NCBI RefSeq assembly: GCF_023509825.1
Contig: NZ_JAKQXY010000001.1
Location: 310,001-374,000 of the forward strand
Direction of reading: 5' to 3'
Length of the DNA stretch: 64,000 nt
DNA from: Spiroplasma attinicola
GTDB lineage: Bacteria > Bacillota_I > Bacilli_A > Mycoplasmatales > VBWQ01
The notes beneath the pieces are model-generated. The model searched no databases. It was not told the origin of the DNA and saw only the letters and a program-made list of their open reading frames with translations. How positions within the stretch are numbered: position 1 is the stretch's first letter; every line of letters begins with the position of its first letter. Positions 9,136 through 20,287 of the stretch are shown here, one piece after another. Position numbers and translations under genes: made by a program.

Positions 9136-12100
9136 ATGAAAGAAAATAATAAAAATACAATCTCAACAGCTGCTGTTCAATATGCAACTGTTGAAAGTTT
9201 AAATACTGAAGCAAGAACACGAGCAAATGCTGATAGTCAAATAAGAACAACTATCCAAGTACTATCTGATGATTACGAAGACTTTAAAGAAAATGGTGGT
9301 GGCAGTGGTGGTGTTTCAAAAGATTATGTTGATACACAAGATGCCCTAAAACAAAACATCACTGACAACACTTTAACAACTACAAACAAAACTATCGTTG
9401 GTGGAATTAATGAATTAATGACTAGCAAACAAGACACACTAGTTGATAATGGAAGCAATCAAAACATCAAAACAATTAATAGTCAATCAATTCTTGGAAC
9501 AGGCGACATCACTATTGAAGGTGGCAGTGGCAGCACAGAATTAGATAACAACATTGAAATCTACGACAATGAAGATAACAACTTTGTCCAATACAAAGCA
9601 ACAGACCTAGACTGAACTGCTGCCAGTGACGAAACACTAACAAGTAAAAGTTATGTTGATCAACAAGACACAACAATCACAAACTCAATTAGTACAAAAG
9701 CTGACACAACTTACGTTGATACACAAGATGCCCTAAAACAAAACATCACTGACAACACTTTAACAACTACAAACAAAACTATCGTTGGAGCTATTAATGA
9801 AAATTTAACATCAATTAGTACAAAACAAAATACTTTAATAGACAATGGTGATAACCAAAACATCAAAACCATCAATGGCACTTCACTACTTGGAACAGGC
9901 GACATCACTATTGAAGGTGGAAGCACAGACCTAGACAACAACATTGAAATCTACGACAATGAAGAGAACAACTTCGTACAATACAAAACAACAAACCTAG
10001 ACTGAACTGCTGCCAGTGATAACTCACTAACAAGTAAAAGCTATGTCGACCAACAAGACACAACAATCACAAACTCAATCAGCACAAAAGCTGACACAAC
10101 TTACGTTGATACACAAGATGCCCTAAAACAAAACATCACTGACAACACTTTAACAACTACAAACAAAACCATTGTTGGTGGAATTAACGAATTAGTAACA
10201 AATAAACAAGATACTTTAGTAGATACTGGAGATACTCAAAACATCAAAACCATCAACGGCACTTCACTACTCGGAACTGGAGACATAGAAATCAGTGTCG
10301 ATGGAAGTTCACCCCTAGAAGATAACATTGAAATCTACGACAATGAAGAGAACAACTTCGTACAATACAAAACAACAAACCTAGACTGAACTGCTGCCAG
10401 TGATAACTCACTAACAAGTAAAAGCTATGTCGACCAACAAGACACAACAATCACAAACTCAATCAGCACAAAAGCTGACACAACTTACGTTGATACACAA
10501 GATGCCCTAAAACAAAACATCACTGACAACACTTTAACAACTACAAACAAAACCATTGTCGGAGCAATCAACGAAAACCTAACATCAATCGGAACCAAAC
10601 AAAACCAAACTGACAATACACTAAATACTACAAACAAAACCATTGTTGGTGGAATTAACGAATTAGTAACTAACAAACAAGATACTTTAGTAGATACTGG
10701 AGATACTCAAAACATCAAAACCATCAACGGCACTTCACTACTCGGAACTGGAGACATAGAAATCAGTGTCGATGGAAGTTCACCCCTAGAAGATAACATT
10801 GAAATCTACGACAATGAAGATAACAACTTCGTACAATACAAAACAACAAACCTAGACTGAACTGCCGCCAGTGATGACTCACTAACAAGTAAAAACTATG
10901 TTGATCAACAAGACACAACAATCACAAACTCAATCAGCACAAAAGCTGACACAACTTACGTTGATACACAAGATGCCTTAAAACAAAACATCACTGACAA
11001 CACTTTAACAACTACAAACAAAACCATTGTTGGTGGAATTAATGAATTAGTGACTAGCAAACAAAACACACTAGTTGATAATGGAAGCAGTCAAAACATC
11101 AAAACAATTAACGGTACTTCACTACTTGGTACTGGAGACATAGAAATCAGTGTCGATGGAAGTTCACCCCTAGAAGATAACATTGAAATCTACGACAATG
11201 AAGACAACAACTTCGTACAATACAAAACAACAAACCTAGACTGAACTGCCGCCAGTGATGACTCACTAACAAGTAAAAACTATGTCGATCAACAAGACAC
11301 AACAATCACAAACTCAATCAGCGCAAAAGCTGACACAACTTACGTTGACTCACAAGATGCCCTAAAACAAAACATCACAGACAACACTTTAACAACTACA
11401 AGCAAAACCATTGTTGGCGGAATTAACGAATTAGTAACTAACAAACAAGACACACTAGTTGATAATGGCGACAACCAAAACATCAAAACTATCAATGGCA
11501 CTTCACTACTTGGCACTGGAGACATAGAAATCAGTGTCGATGGAAGTTCACCCCTAGAAGATAACATTGAAATCTACGACAATGAAGATAACAACTTTGT
11601 TCAATACAAAGCAACAAACCTAGACTGAACTACTGCCAGTGATGACTCACTAACAAGTAAAAGTTATGTCGATCAACAAGACACAACAATCACAAACTCA
11701 ATCAGCACAAAAGCTGACACAACTTATGTTGACTCACAAGATGCCCTAAAACAAAACATCACAGACAACACTTTAACAACTACAAACAAAACCATTGTCG
11801 GAGCAATCAACGAAAATGTAACATCAATCAATACAAAACAAAATATTAATGACAGCACCCTAACAACAACAACTAAAACCATTGTTGGCGGAATTAACGA
11901 ATTAGTAACTAACAAACAAAACACACTAGTTGATAGTGGAAGCAATCAAAACATCAAAACCATTAATGGCACTTCACTACTCGGAACTGGAGACATAGAA
12001 ATCAGTGTCGATGGAAGTTCACCCCTAGAAGATAACATTGAAATCTACGATAATGAAAATAATAACTTCGTACAATACAAAGCAACAGACCTAGACTGAA

Positions 12101-13740
12101 CTGCTGCCAGTGACGAAACACTAACAAGTAAAAGTTATGTTGATCAACAAGACATAACAATCACAAACTCAATCAGCACAAAAGCTGACACAACTTACGT
12201 TGACTCACAAGATGCCCTAAAACAAAACATCACAGACAACACTTTAAACACTGATGATAAAACTGTAGTTGGAGCAATCAACGAATTAAGTGGAACTAAA
12301 ACTTCTTTCACCTATGTTGATAGTCAAATATCTACTAAACAAAACCAAAATGATAGTACTTTAAACACAACATCTAAAACTATTGTTGGAGCTATTAATG
12401 AATTAGTAACTGGCAAACAAGGAACATTAACTTTTCCAACTGGAACTAATCCAGGTAATCCAAGTGCAGGAAATGCTCTTCAACTTGATAGTAATAATAA
12501 TATGTATATTAAAACAGATTCATCTTTAGGTCAAACAGGTAACTTATTATATGCAAATTATTCTACTTTAGGTGATTCAATTGGAACAGTAAAACCATTT
12601 AGTGGTTTAAATACAAATAGTAAAACTATTATTAATGCCATTAACGAAAACCTAACATCAATAGCTACAAAACAAGACACACTAGTTGATAATGGCGACA
12701 ACCAAAACATCAAAACCATTAACGGCACTTCACTACTTGGTACTGGAGACATAGAAATCAGTGTCGATGGAAGTTCACCCCTAGAAGAGAACATTGAAAT
12801 CTACGACAATGAAAATAATAACTTCGTACAATACAAAGCAACAAACCTAGACTGAACTGCTGCCAGTGATAACTCACTAACAAGTAAAAGTTATGTCGAC
12901 CAACAAGACACAACAATCACAAACTCAATCAGCACAAAAGCTGACACAACTTACGTTGATACACAAGATGCCCTAAAACAAAACATCACAGACAACACTT
13001 TAACAACTACAAACAAAACTATCGTTGGCGGAATTAATGAATTAAATACTAATATTGGTACTAAAGTTAATGCTTTAAATAATCAAGTCAATTTTGATGC
13101 TAGTTCTATTGATGCAACAACAGTAGGAATTTTCGTTAAAGCACTAACAAAAAGAGGGACAAGTGCTTATCTTACATTTGATCAAATTAATGCTAAACAA
13201 GATCAAACTGATACAACTTTAACAACTACAGACCAAACTGTTGTCGGTGCTATCAATGAATTAGTAACAAATAAACAAGACACACTAGTAGATACTGGAG
13301 ATACTCAAAACATCAAAACAATTAACAGTCAAAGTTTACTAGGAAGTGGAGATTTAACAATATCTCCTTACATTCCAGGAGAATATAAATACATGCCTTT
13401 ATCAGTAACAACAATGCCTGATGGTTGAGTTAAATATAATCAGATAGCAAATAGACCAATATTATTAAGTCATTTCCTTTCAAATTTTCCTACAGCAGTT
13501 TCTAATCCGTCTTTTGATATTGGAACAAATAATGACTATCAAATAAGTTGAATACCTACTAGTACTCTTGGAGCCCTTAATTTTACAGATAATACAAGTG
13601 ATCCTGCAACAAGTTATGGTTTTGTACTTGTAAAATCACAATTATGACAGTACGACCCTGATGGATCGTTTTCAGCAGCAAGAGCAGAAGAAGAAAAATT
13701 ATTATTAAATGAATTCAAAAATAAAAATATCAATATATAA
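9136..13740 (+). CDS. Giant phage tail-fibre-like repeat protein (1534 aa)
   Basis: One open frame of 1535 codons once UGA is read as Trp; the frame is unbroken from ATG 9136 (AGGAGA upstream) to TAA 13738. An N-terminal stretch with ARTRANADSQI and a glycine-rich hinge (GGGSGG) leads into repeats of about 128 aa (384 bp). Each carries KADTTYVD.QDALKQNI, TTTNKTIVGGINEL, QNIKTINGTSLLGTGDI, an acidic IEIYDNE block and LDW(T)AASD. Eight copies of the last motif lie at 9613, 10003, 10387, 10858, 11242, 11626, 12097 and 12853. A unique C-terminal domain of about 120 aa starts near residue 1411. The KTIVGAINEL and INGTSLLGTGDI motifs are typical of phage tail fibres and baseplate-associated proteins. 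There is no signal peptide. Codons are richer in C than in neighbouring genes. Function inferred: fibrous receptor-binding or adhesive protein. Confidence 0.85.
9613..12855 (+). repeat. Tandem intragenic repeats, unit about 384 bp
   Basis: Successive copies of the LDW motif (anchored on its UGA codon) are spaced 390, 384, 471, 384, 384, 471 and 756 bp. The 471-bp units equal 384 plus 87 bp, an extra 29-aa KQN...TTTNKTIVGGIN subunit, so expansion occurred at two scales. Long stretches are near-identical between copies, favouring recombination and length variation. Confidence 0.85.
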
Positions 13741-13785
13741 TCAACAAATTAACTAAAAACACTATTTTTAATAATGTCCTATTAA

Positions 13786-14048
13786 CTAACATTAATAATT
13801 AGGAGACTAATTAATCTTAAATTTAAAATAACTTCATAAAAAATAAGATATTAAATTTTGTAAATTTAGGAAATAATTTATTAAAGAAAAAATATATTTT
13901 CTTGTACTATGATTAATAAAACCAATTAATGTCTTGAAATTTATAAAAATTAAGAAGCTGACAGTCAAATAAGAACAACTATCCAAGTTCTATCTGATGA
14001 TTATGAAGACTTTAAAGAAAATTGGTGCTGGCAGTAATGGTGTTTTTA
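13786..14048 (+). pseudogene. Decayed fused copy of the 75-aa gene and the tail-fibre gene start
   Basis: Bases 13786-13960 resemble 7852-8030 (upstream region and first third of the 75-aa gene), with the ATG changed to ATT and several frame-breaking changes. They are joined to 13960-14048, which matches 9229-9318 inside the N-terminus of the tail-fibre gene (ADSQIRTTIQVLSDDYEDFKEN). No open frame survives. It marks an old duplication of the block with an internal deletion. Confidence 0.75.
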
Positions 14049-14130
14049 TGACTTTCAGAAGTGAGGGTAATGAATAATCTCGGCTAAAAATATATAAATT
14101 AGAAGAATTGCAATCATAATAAAACTAAAT

Positions 14131-14160
14131 AAAAGGCACTATTAAAAAATAGTGCCTTTT
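14131..14160 (+). terminator. Hairpin terminator before transposase
   Basis: AAAAGGCACTATT / AATAGTGCCTTTT, a perfect 13-bp stem with a 4-nt loop and T-rich 3' side. Because it is symmetrical it could work in both directions. The stem core GGCACTATT also appears in the rplK leader hairpin. Confidence 0.75.
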
Positions 14161-14221
14161 ATATTATTGCTAAATTATACTTATATGTATCTAAATCGAT
14201 TTAGAAAAAGAGGGGAACGCA

Positions 14222-15487
14222 ATGCATTCAATACTTGAAAATCATCTTAATTTTTATGAAAGAAAAAATCAAAATATTTTTAATTATGCATTACTAAGTT
14301 TAAAACAAGAATATGAAAATAAAGATAAAGAAATTTTTAACTCAAAATGAAGAAAAGAAAATGGCTATATACCACATGGAACAAGACAAAGAACATTAAT
14401 AACTATTTTTGGTAAATTAACATATAAAAGACATCGTTATTTAATCTGAAATAAAACTGGTTATCGTTTTGTTTATCTTTCTGACATTGCACTGGGGATT
14501 AAAAAATATCAAAGAATTACAACACATTTGCAAATTAAAATCCTATCATTAATTGCTAAAGGAAAACGCTATCAAGATATTTCCGATTGTTTTCCACACT
14601 TAAATATTACAACTAACACAATTACTAATATCATTAATCGAATTAAACTTGATTCATTAGAAGAAATTACAATGAAAAAAGTTAAGCCAATTAAATTAGA
14701 TCAATATTTATATGTCAACATTGATGATACTTTTTTAAATTTAAAAGAAAATAATAAAAAACAACAATACCGAATCCGAGTAATTTTATTTCACACTGGC
14801 TACGATTTAGAAAAATCAAGACCGAATAAAAAAATCTTAAAAAATTCAAGAATATTTATGTTTTTAAATAAAAAGAATCAATATTATGACAATCAATTAA
14901 TGTTTGAAAAAATTCAAAATCTTGCCAAAACTTTTTATAACAATATTGATAAAATCAAAATAATTATTAGTGGTGACGGTGCATCATGAATTAGAAATTG
15001 TCAAAAATATTGACCTAATAGCATTTATCTTCTTGATCGTTTTCATATGATTCGAAAACTAAGACAATTATTCAATCCTAATAATAAATTAATGCAACCA
15101 GTTTATGAAAACTTGCGAGTAGCATTTTTTAATGGAAAGTATCAGGAAATGATTAAAATTCTATCAAAACCTTGATTTAATGATCAATATAAAATCACAA
15201 AATTAAAAGAATTAAAATATTATTTACAACATAATGAACGAAATCAAGGAATTAGTAATCAAAAATATGATTTTAATATTGGTTGTAGTATTGAAAGTAC
15301 AATTTCTCATCATGTTAAGTGATTATTAGGGTATGGTTCAAAAGCATTTAGTAAAGAAATTTATCTAAAAATTTTAACTTTACATTTTGCTAGTGTTAAT
15401 AAAATTAATATTATTGATTTATTTAAAGAAATTTTTGTTGAACAATGAAACTCTAATTTGCATATTGCATGACAAAAAAATAATTAG
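14222..15487 (+). CDS. UPF0236 / Mbov_0401-like transposase
   Basis: 421 aa, intact when UGA is read as Trp. ATG 14222 follows AGAGGGGAA. The layout is that of the UPF0236 (ISLre2-like, Mbov_0401) family: N-terminal region with SKWRKENGYIPHGTRQR and IFGKLTYKRHRY, a helix-turn-helix-like stretch (AKGKRYQDISDCFPHLNITT), then a catalytic-type domain with NIDDTFLNL, a conserved IISGDGASWIRN and LLDRFHMIRKL, and C-terminal ISHHVKWLLGYGSKAFS. These motifs recur in the second copy at 30.0 kb, at moderate identity, so the two are separate lineages rather than recent duplicates. Proteins of this family occur as transposases of mollicute integrative conjugative elements. No terminal inverted repeats were found by eye. 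Confidence 0.85.
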
Positions 15488-15592
15488 ATTTATAATTTAA
15501 GAGAATTTAAGGTTTATAAAATTATAAAACTATCTACCAAATTTAATAGTCTATCGTTATTTTTATAATATAAAAAAATAAAAAATAAAAAA

Positions 15593-15615
15593 CTTTTTAA
15601 CTATAAGTTAAAAAG
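15593..15615 (-). terminator. Terminator of rpmG-secE-nusG
   Basis: CTTTTTAAC / GTTAAAAAG stem with a 5-nt loop, followed on the minus strand by TTTTTTATTTTTTATTTTTT. It ends the operon that in other Firmicutes continues towards rplK. Confidence 0.85.
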
Positions 15616-15638
15616 TCGATAAATAAATTATATTCAAT

Positions 15639-16265
15639 TTAAGATCCAATTTTTTTACAAGCAACATATTCTACTTTAACTGGAGTAGAACGACCAAAGA
15701 AATCAATATTAACAGTAGCTACACCTTTATCATCATCTAATTGTGAAACTTGTCCTTCATGTCCTTTTAAAGCACCTGAAATAATATGAACATAATCATT
15801 CAATTGAAAATCTCGCTCATCACTTTTATCTTTTTTAACAACTGATTCTTTTTTAGGTTGTTTATTATCACGATGTAACATTGTATTAACTTCTTTTTCA
15901 GATAATGGCAGTGGTTTAATTCCACGACCACTAGAACCAATAAATCCAGTTACACCTGGAGTATTACGAACATCATATCAAGTTTCGTCAGTCATAATCA
16001 TATTAATAAAAATATATCCTGGAAAAGCATTTTTTATTTCGGGCTTTTTATCTTTATTAGTAATAGTTTCTTCAACAATTTTAATATCAAAAATTTTATC
16101 TTTCAAATTTAAAGTTTCAATTTTTTGTTTTAAATCTTCATAAACTCGTCTTTCATGCCCTTTATTACAATTAATAACATATCATTGTGCATTACTTGCT
16201 TGACTTGTTGTTTGATTCTCATTATCATTTACATTTTTGATATCGTGTTCATTTTTTTTATTCAT
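15639..16265 (-). CDS. nusG: Transcription termination/antitermination protein NusG
   Basis: 208 aa with two UGA(Trp) codons, one at the conserved NGN-domain W (A-Q-W-Y-V-I). The NGN domain (about 28-125) contains [48 protein letters not shown]; a charged linker follows; the KOW domain (about 155-208) has LNDYVHIISGALKGHEGQVSQLD. NusG binds RNA polymerase and couples it to the ribosome or Rho-type factors. Start 16265 has GGAG about 14 nt upstream, slightly far. It lies 26 nt after the secE stop. Confidence 0.95.
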
Positions 16266-16291
16266 AATTGTAAAACATCTCCATTTTTTAA

Positions 16292-16744
16292 TTAAGTAAT
16301 TCTAGCTAATCGGAATAAATTAGCCAAAATTAAATTTAGAATTTCAAACAAACCGGCAAAAAAAGCAATAAATAAAACTGTAATTCAAAATTTCTTATTT
16401 AAATCTTTTCTTGGTGTTCATCTAATTCTTCTTACTTCTCTTGATAAATACAAGAAGAAATATTTATGATAAGTTCTTACTTCGCTTCTATAGTAATATT
16501 TTTCTTCTGCTGTTCGTTCTTTTTTTGATTTTTCTCAAATTGCATTCATATCAATTATTTTATTGTCATCAATATTTCGCGGATCAAATTTATCTTGACT
16601 AGGTTTAGAATTTCTAAATTTTAAAGGCTTAACTTTGCGGAAAATATTAAATTTATTTTTTAACAATTCAACTTTTTCACGATTAATATGTTGCTTTTCA
16701 ACTTTTACTTTTTTTTCTGTTGAACGTTTTACTTTTTTTGCCAC
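16292..16744 (-). CDS. secE: Preprotein translocase subunit SecE
   Basis: 150 aa from a GTG start (16744) with AGGAGG 6 nt upstream, the site overlapping the rpmG stop. A long lysine-rich N-terminal extension (about 95 aa) precedes the SecE core: amphipathic REVRRIRWTPRKDLNKK and one membrane helix (about 118-143, FWITVLFIAFFAGLFEILNL). SecE clamps SecY in the Sec channel. The extension makes it longer than the 60-70 aa Bacillus protein, as is common in mollicutes. The gene is complete only if UGA is read as Trp. Confidence 0.9.
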
Positions 16745-16754
16745 TGTAAGCCTC

Positions 16755-16910
16755 CTATCTTGATTCTTTATGCAAGGTATGCTTTTTACAATGAGGACAA
16801 AACTTTTTGATTTCTAATCTTTTTGTATGATTTAACTTATTTTTGTATGTTTGATAATTACGATTTAAACATACAGTACAAATTAAAATTACTTTTTCAC
16901 TTTCGCTCAT
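16755..16910 (-). CDS. rpmG: 50S ribosomal protein L33
   Basis: 51 aa. Two zinc-ribbon cysteine pairs ([10 protein letters not shown] and [10 protein letters not shown]) and the NYQTYKNK.N core identify L33. The ATG at 16910 is first in the rpmG-secE-nusG unit, 25 nt from the -10 box, so its leader is very short. Confidence 0.93.
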   Translation of the reverse strand: MSESEKVILICTVCLNRNYQTYKNKLNHTKRLEIKKFCPHCKKHTLHKESR

Positions 16911-16934
16911 TTTTTTCACCTAAAATACTTAATA

Positions 16935-16963
16935 ATTATAGTATTAATTGATATCACTGTCAA
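16935..16963 (-). promoter_or_regulatory. Near-consensus sigma-A promoter for rpmG-secE-nusG
   Basis: On the minus strand TTGACA (16963-16958), exactly 17 bp, then TATAAT (16940-16935). Both boxes are perfect consensus. Confidence 0.9.
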
Positions 16964-16974
16964 TTTATTAAATT

Positions 16975-17295
16975 TAAAAGACTGAATAAAAATATTTCCG
17001 GATTGCTCCTAACAATTCCTTTTTGAAAAAAATTTTATGTTACCTACCTTTCATTTAAACATAAAAGTCTCTTTCTTACTCCAAGCACTTCAAAAATCAA
17101 AAAGAAAATCTGTTAGCCTTTTCAATTCACTTATTTACTTAACTTAATATTGATTTTAATCATTCATTAATTATTGGTACATTAATGAATTTAAGGGGCT
17201 AGTAACCCTAACCAAAAACAATACTAGCATCAAAGTGCTATAGTCTCAAAAGGACAATAAATATTTATTTTAAAAACTTAATTGGGAGGTAAAAT
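16975..17295. other. Non-coding junction between rpmG promoter and conjugation module
   Basis: No supportable gene. It contains a 9-bp inverted repeat (ATTCATTAA 17162-17170 / TTAATGAAT 17182-17190) and is the likely left edge of the inserted module. A GGGAGG ribosome-binding site at its end serves the first module gene. Confidence 0.4.
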
Positions 17296-17562
17296 ATGTC
17301 AATTAACGAAATTATTAAAAAATATTTGCCGATCAAAAATCAAAAATTATCTTATGCTAATAAAATATATAACTATTGTGCCGCTGATAATTATCAAAAA
17401 ATTAAACAAGTAAAATGTAATAAAAAACTAATCTATCAAGATGCCAAACAAATTAACAAAATTCGTTGGCATCTTTATTTTATTTGTTCAAATAATCATT
17501 TTGTAATTCGATGAGTCACAATTAACAATAATATTATTCTAACCGGTCAAGTTAAAAATTAA
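17296..17562 (+). CDS. Hypothetical protein, 88 aa, first gene of the conjugation module
   Basis: ATG after GGGAGG. The 88-aa product (one UGA Trp) is basic, with cysteines at NYCAAD, VKCNKK and FICSNN, and a hydrophobic WHLYFICSNNHFVIRWV stretch that looks like a beta-rich core rather than a membrane helix. Family not recognised. It is 12 nt upstream of the lipoprotein gene and so probably in the same operon. Confidence 0.6.
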
Positions 17563-17574
17563 AAGGAGGAAATA

Positions 17575-18147
17575 ATGAAAAAAATTTTAAGTTTATTTGC
17601 TCAAACAATATTAATTAGTGGGTTTGGTCTTTCTGTCATTGCTTGTTATAATCCCCTAGCTGATAATCATGGTGATAATAATAATCCAGAAATAACACCA
17701 TCGCCACCTCCAACTAAAGATATTAAATATTATGAAACATTAATTAATGAAAAACAAAAAGCTGTAGCTACTTATCAACAATCAATTAAAGAGATTCAAG
17801 AAGAATGAGATAAAAATGAAAACGAAGATATTAGTGATGAAGCATTTCAAATTATGATTGATTTAGTTTCAATTGATTTATACACTAATCAAGATCAAAT
17901 TAATGAATATCAATATCAAATTTTATTATTGAATAAAAAAGATGATGAGTTTACTTCTAAACAGGTTTGTCAAGGAATTGATATCTTTAAAGAAAAAATT
18001 AAAAATTTGCAAGAACTATTAAAAATTAAAGAAAAATATCCTGATGATTATCCTGAATCAACTTTAAAAGATATTAAAACAAAAATTGAAGAAGCAAGAG
18101 AAATTAAAGAATTCTTTGAAAACCTTAAAGCAGAGGGGGAAAAATAA
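17575..18147 (+). CDS. Lipoprotein, helical, in conjugation module
   Basis: 190 aa. Signal peptide with lipobox SVIAC (Cys 24), a short Asn/Pro-rich linker, then an almost wholly helical region (about 50-190) with heptad-like Lys/Glu/Leu pattern. AAAGGAGG precedes the ATG. The stop touches the start of the pilin-like gene (0-nt gap), so translation is coupled. Surface-anchored lipoproteins at this place in conjugation operons often help mating contact; that role is inferred. Confidence 0.7.
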
Positions 18148-18465
18148 ATGTTACAATTTATTTTATCAAAAATATCAATATTAGCAGATACACCTGATTT
18201 TAACGGTGTAATCAGTACAGTAAATATATGAGTTAATGCATCATTAGGTGTCTTGGTAGTTTTAGAAGTAATATTTGCTACTATCAAAGCAATTTGAATT
18301 TGATGAAGTGTTATTCGTAATTCCGATGAACCAGATACAAGAGCGATTTATCTAAGTTCTTTAAAATGACCAGTTATTGCTATTATTGGAACTTTAGTTG
18401 TTATTGGCTTATCTAATGTAATTATTCAAATTGTTAAACATTCAGGATTAAGTATTAGCGGTTAA
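18148..18465 (+). CDS. VirB2/TrbC-like or small T4SS membrane protein
   Basis: 105 aa with five UGA-encoded tryptophans. Two long membrane helices (about 27-52 and 73-95) flank a short basic/acidic loop (RNSDEPDTRA). Size, topology and position just before the VirB6-like gene match the VirB2/TrbC/pilin-like proteins of Gram-positive conjugation systems and the mollicute ICE equivalent. Sequence similarity is not directly visible, so the assignment rests on context. Confidence 0.55.
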
Positions 18466-18508
18466 TCTTAACTTAAATACTTTTTTTATTGAAAGAATTT
18501 AGAAAAAA

Positions 18509-20029
18509 ATGCATATTTCAACTTTTCAAGGACTTTTTGATTGAATTTTTCAACCAATTCTTGATGCAATTGTTACTGCTCTTTTAAACTTATTTTGATT
18601 TATTTTTATTCAAGGACCATTAAATTTAATTGCAGCATTTACTAAAGTCTTAGAATATTTAACTGGTGGAATTATTAATGATCTCTTATTTGGCTCAGCA
18701 AAAGATTTTAGTTGAGATAAAATTCCAACGCAATTTTTCTGATTTGTAATCGTTGCTATTTGTCTTTTTGCTTTAATTTTTACGATTCAAATGATTATAT
18801 TAATATTCCAAGAAGCAACTGAAACAAAAACAAAATTTGTTCTTGCAATTCAAAATGGTGTTAAAGCCTTTATTTTTATGTTTCTAATTCCAATTTTCTT
18901 TTTTATTGCTAACTTTATTATTCAAAATTTTGCTAATACAATAATAAATAATTTTGGAAATCATAATAATATTGCTGATTATTTATGACATATTGGTGAT
19001 AAATATTGAAATGGAACAGCTAATGGCGTCCCAAGCGATTATGGTCCTCCAGGCAATATTCGAAGCTATAATTTAATAGTTCAAATCTTTGGAACATGAT
19101 TCATGTTATTTGCTATTGCGATTATTGGAATTACTTTAATTCAAAAAGTTATTGAATTATTTTTTCTCTTTATTATTAGTCCATTAGTTATGATTGTGAT
19201 GGTGATTGATAATGGTCGAGCAGCATTTACTTGAAAAGATATGGTCATAGCAAAATTTTTAGCATCAAGTGCAACATTAATTAGTTATTACATTTATATG
19301 TCAGCAATTCAAATTTTATTAAAATCCGGATTAGAAGGTTTAGATGCTAGTGATTTTGCTAAACAATTATTTATTGTTTTATTTTTATGTGCCGGAGGGC
19401 TAGCTACATTAGGATTTAGTGATATGGTCGCTGGATTTATTGGTGAAGGAGTTGGAATTAGAGAAGGAAGAGCGTCATTTCAATCAACTTTAAGAGGTGG
19501 TTTCATGGCTCTAGGAGTTGGTAAACTAATTGCTAAACCATTTAAAATTGCTAAAAAAGGGTTAAAGCAAATCAACGAAGTTAATAAAAACTTTAAAAAC
19601 AATTCCGATAATAATTCTGATGCTTCTGATAATAGTGATAATTCTAGTGAATCAAGATGAGAAATACCAAAAATGAATCTTAATCCCTTTCATAGTGCAA
19701 CTAAATCAATGGCTTCAAGATCAGGAATTGTTGGTTTAGCTGGAAAATCAATAAATGAATTTGGTAATTCACTTGGTAATGTAACTGCAAGAACAGTTAA
19801 AAAGTTAAATAATAAAAAAGCAATTAAGACAAGTTCTAAAATACCAAATATTAAAACAATTGAAAATCGTAAAATATCAATAAAACCAAATCCTTTAGCA
19901 AATAGAAATATTAATAAAATAAAACAAGAAAATAAAGCAAAAGAACTTTCGCTACAAGAAAAACACATTATTAAAATGAATAATAAAATTAAAAAATATC
20001 AACCTAAAACAAAAAGAAATAAAAATTAA
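18509..20029 (+). CDS. VirB6/TrbL-like T4SS membrane channel protein
   Basis: 506 aa as a single frame when UGA is read as Trp; without it the gene appears as three fragments. About seven hydrophobic segments cover residues 10-320 (e.g. NGVKAFIFMFLIPIFFFIANFI, LFFLFIISPLVMIVMVIDNG, LASSATLISYYIYMSAI). A glycine-rich FSDMVAGFIGEGVGIREGRA loop leads to a basic cytosolic tail of about 170 aa. Polytopic proteins of this shape next to VirB4 are VirB6/TrbL/PrgH-type components of the mating channel. The C-terminus shares a QEK.IIKM..KIKKYQ.K motif with the 203-aa protein downstream. Confidence 0.75.
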
Positions 20030-20053
20030 TTAAATATAATAGAGGAGGAAATA

Positions 20054-20266
20054 ATGGTAACAATGTTAAGTATTCTGGCTACGATTTCATTTGCCGGATT
20101 TTTATTTTGTTTATTAAAATTAAGAAAACTTAAGAAAATCAAAAAAACTAATCTAGCAGAACCAATTGCAAATAAAAAATGGCGTCGAATTTTAATTTAT
20201 GCCATTTTTATTTGTCTTAGTATTTTCATTTTAGTTGCATCATTATTTCTTTCATTATTTTCTTAA
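20054..20266 (+). CDS. Small two-helix membrane protein, 70 aa
   Basis: Strong AGAGGAGG site before the ATG. Two membrane helices (about 4-22 and 46-69) separated by a basic loop (KLRKLKKIKKTN). It lies between the VirB6-like gene and a signal-anchored protein in a tight operon, so a part in the transfer channel is plausible. No family recognised; PrgI-like VirB3 proteins have a similar size and topology and usually precede VirB4. Confidence 0.6.
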   Translation: MVTMLSILATISFAGFLFCLLKLRKLKKIKKTNLAEPIANKKWRRILIYAIFICLSIFILVASLFLSLFS

Positions 20267-20287
20267 AAATAAACAAAGGAAATAACC

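Noticed and set aside
9711-12794. Several minus-strand open frames over the fibre gene
   Set aside because: They repeat with the same period as the plus-strand repeats and are hydrophobic shadows of it; the plus frame is continuous for 1535 codons.
9136-13740. CRISPR-like array because of regular repeats
   Set aside because: Repeats are 384-471 bp and coding in one frame; no short repeat-spacer pattern and no cas genes.
17162-17190. Attachment site or origin at the 9-bp inverted repeat
   Set aside because: AT-rich inverted repeats of this size are common here and no matching copy was found at the right edge near 31.3 kb.
19673-20029. Separate gene starting MNLNPFHSATKS
   Set aside because: It is in frame with the VirB6-like gene and separated only by a UGA, which is Trp here, so it is its C-terminal tail.
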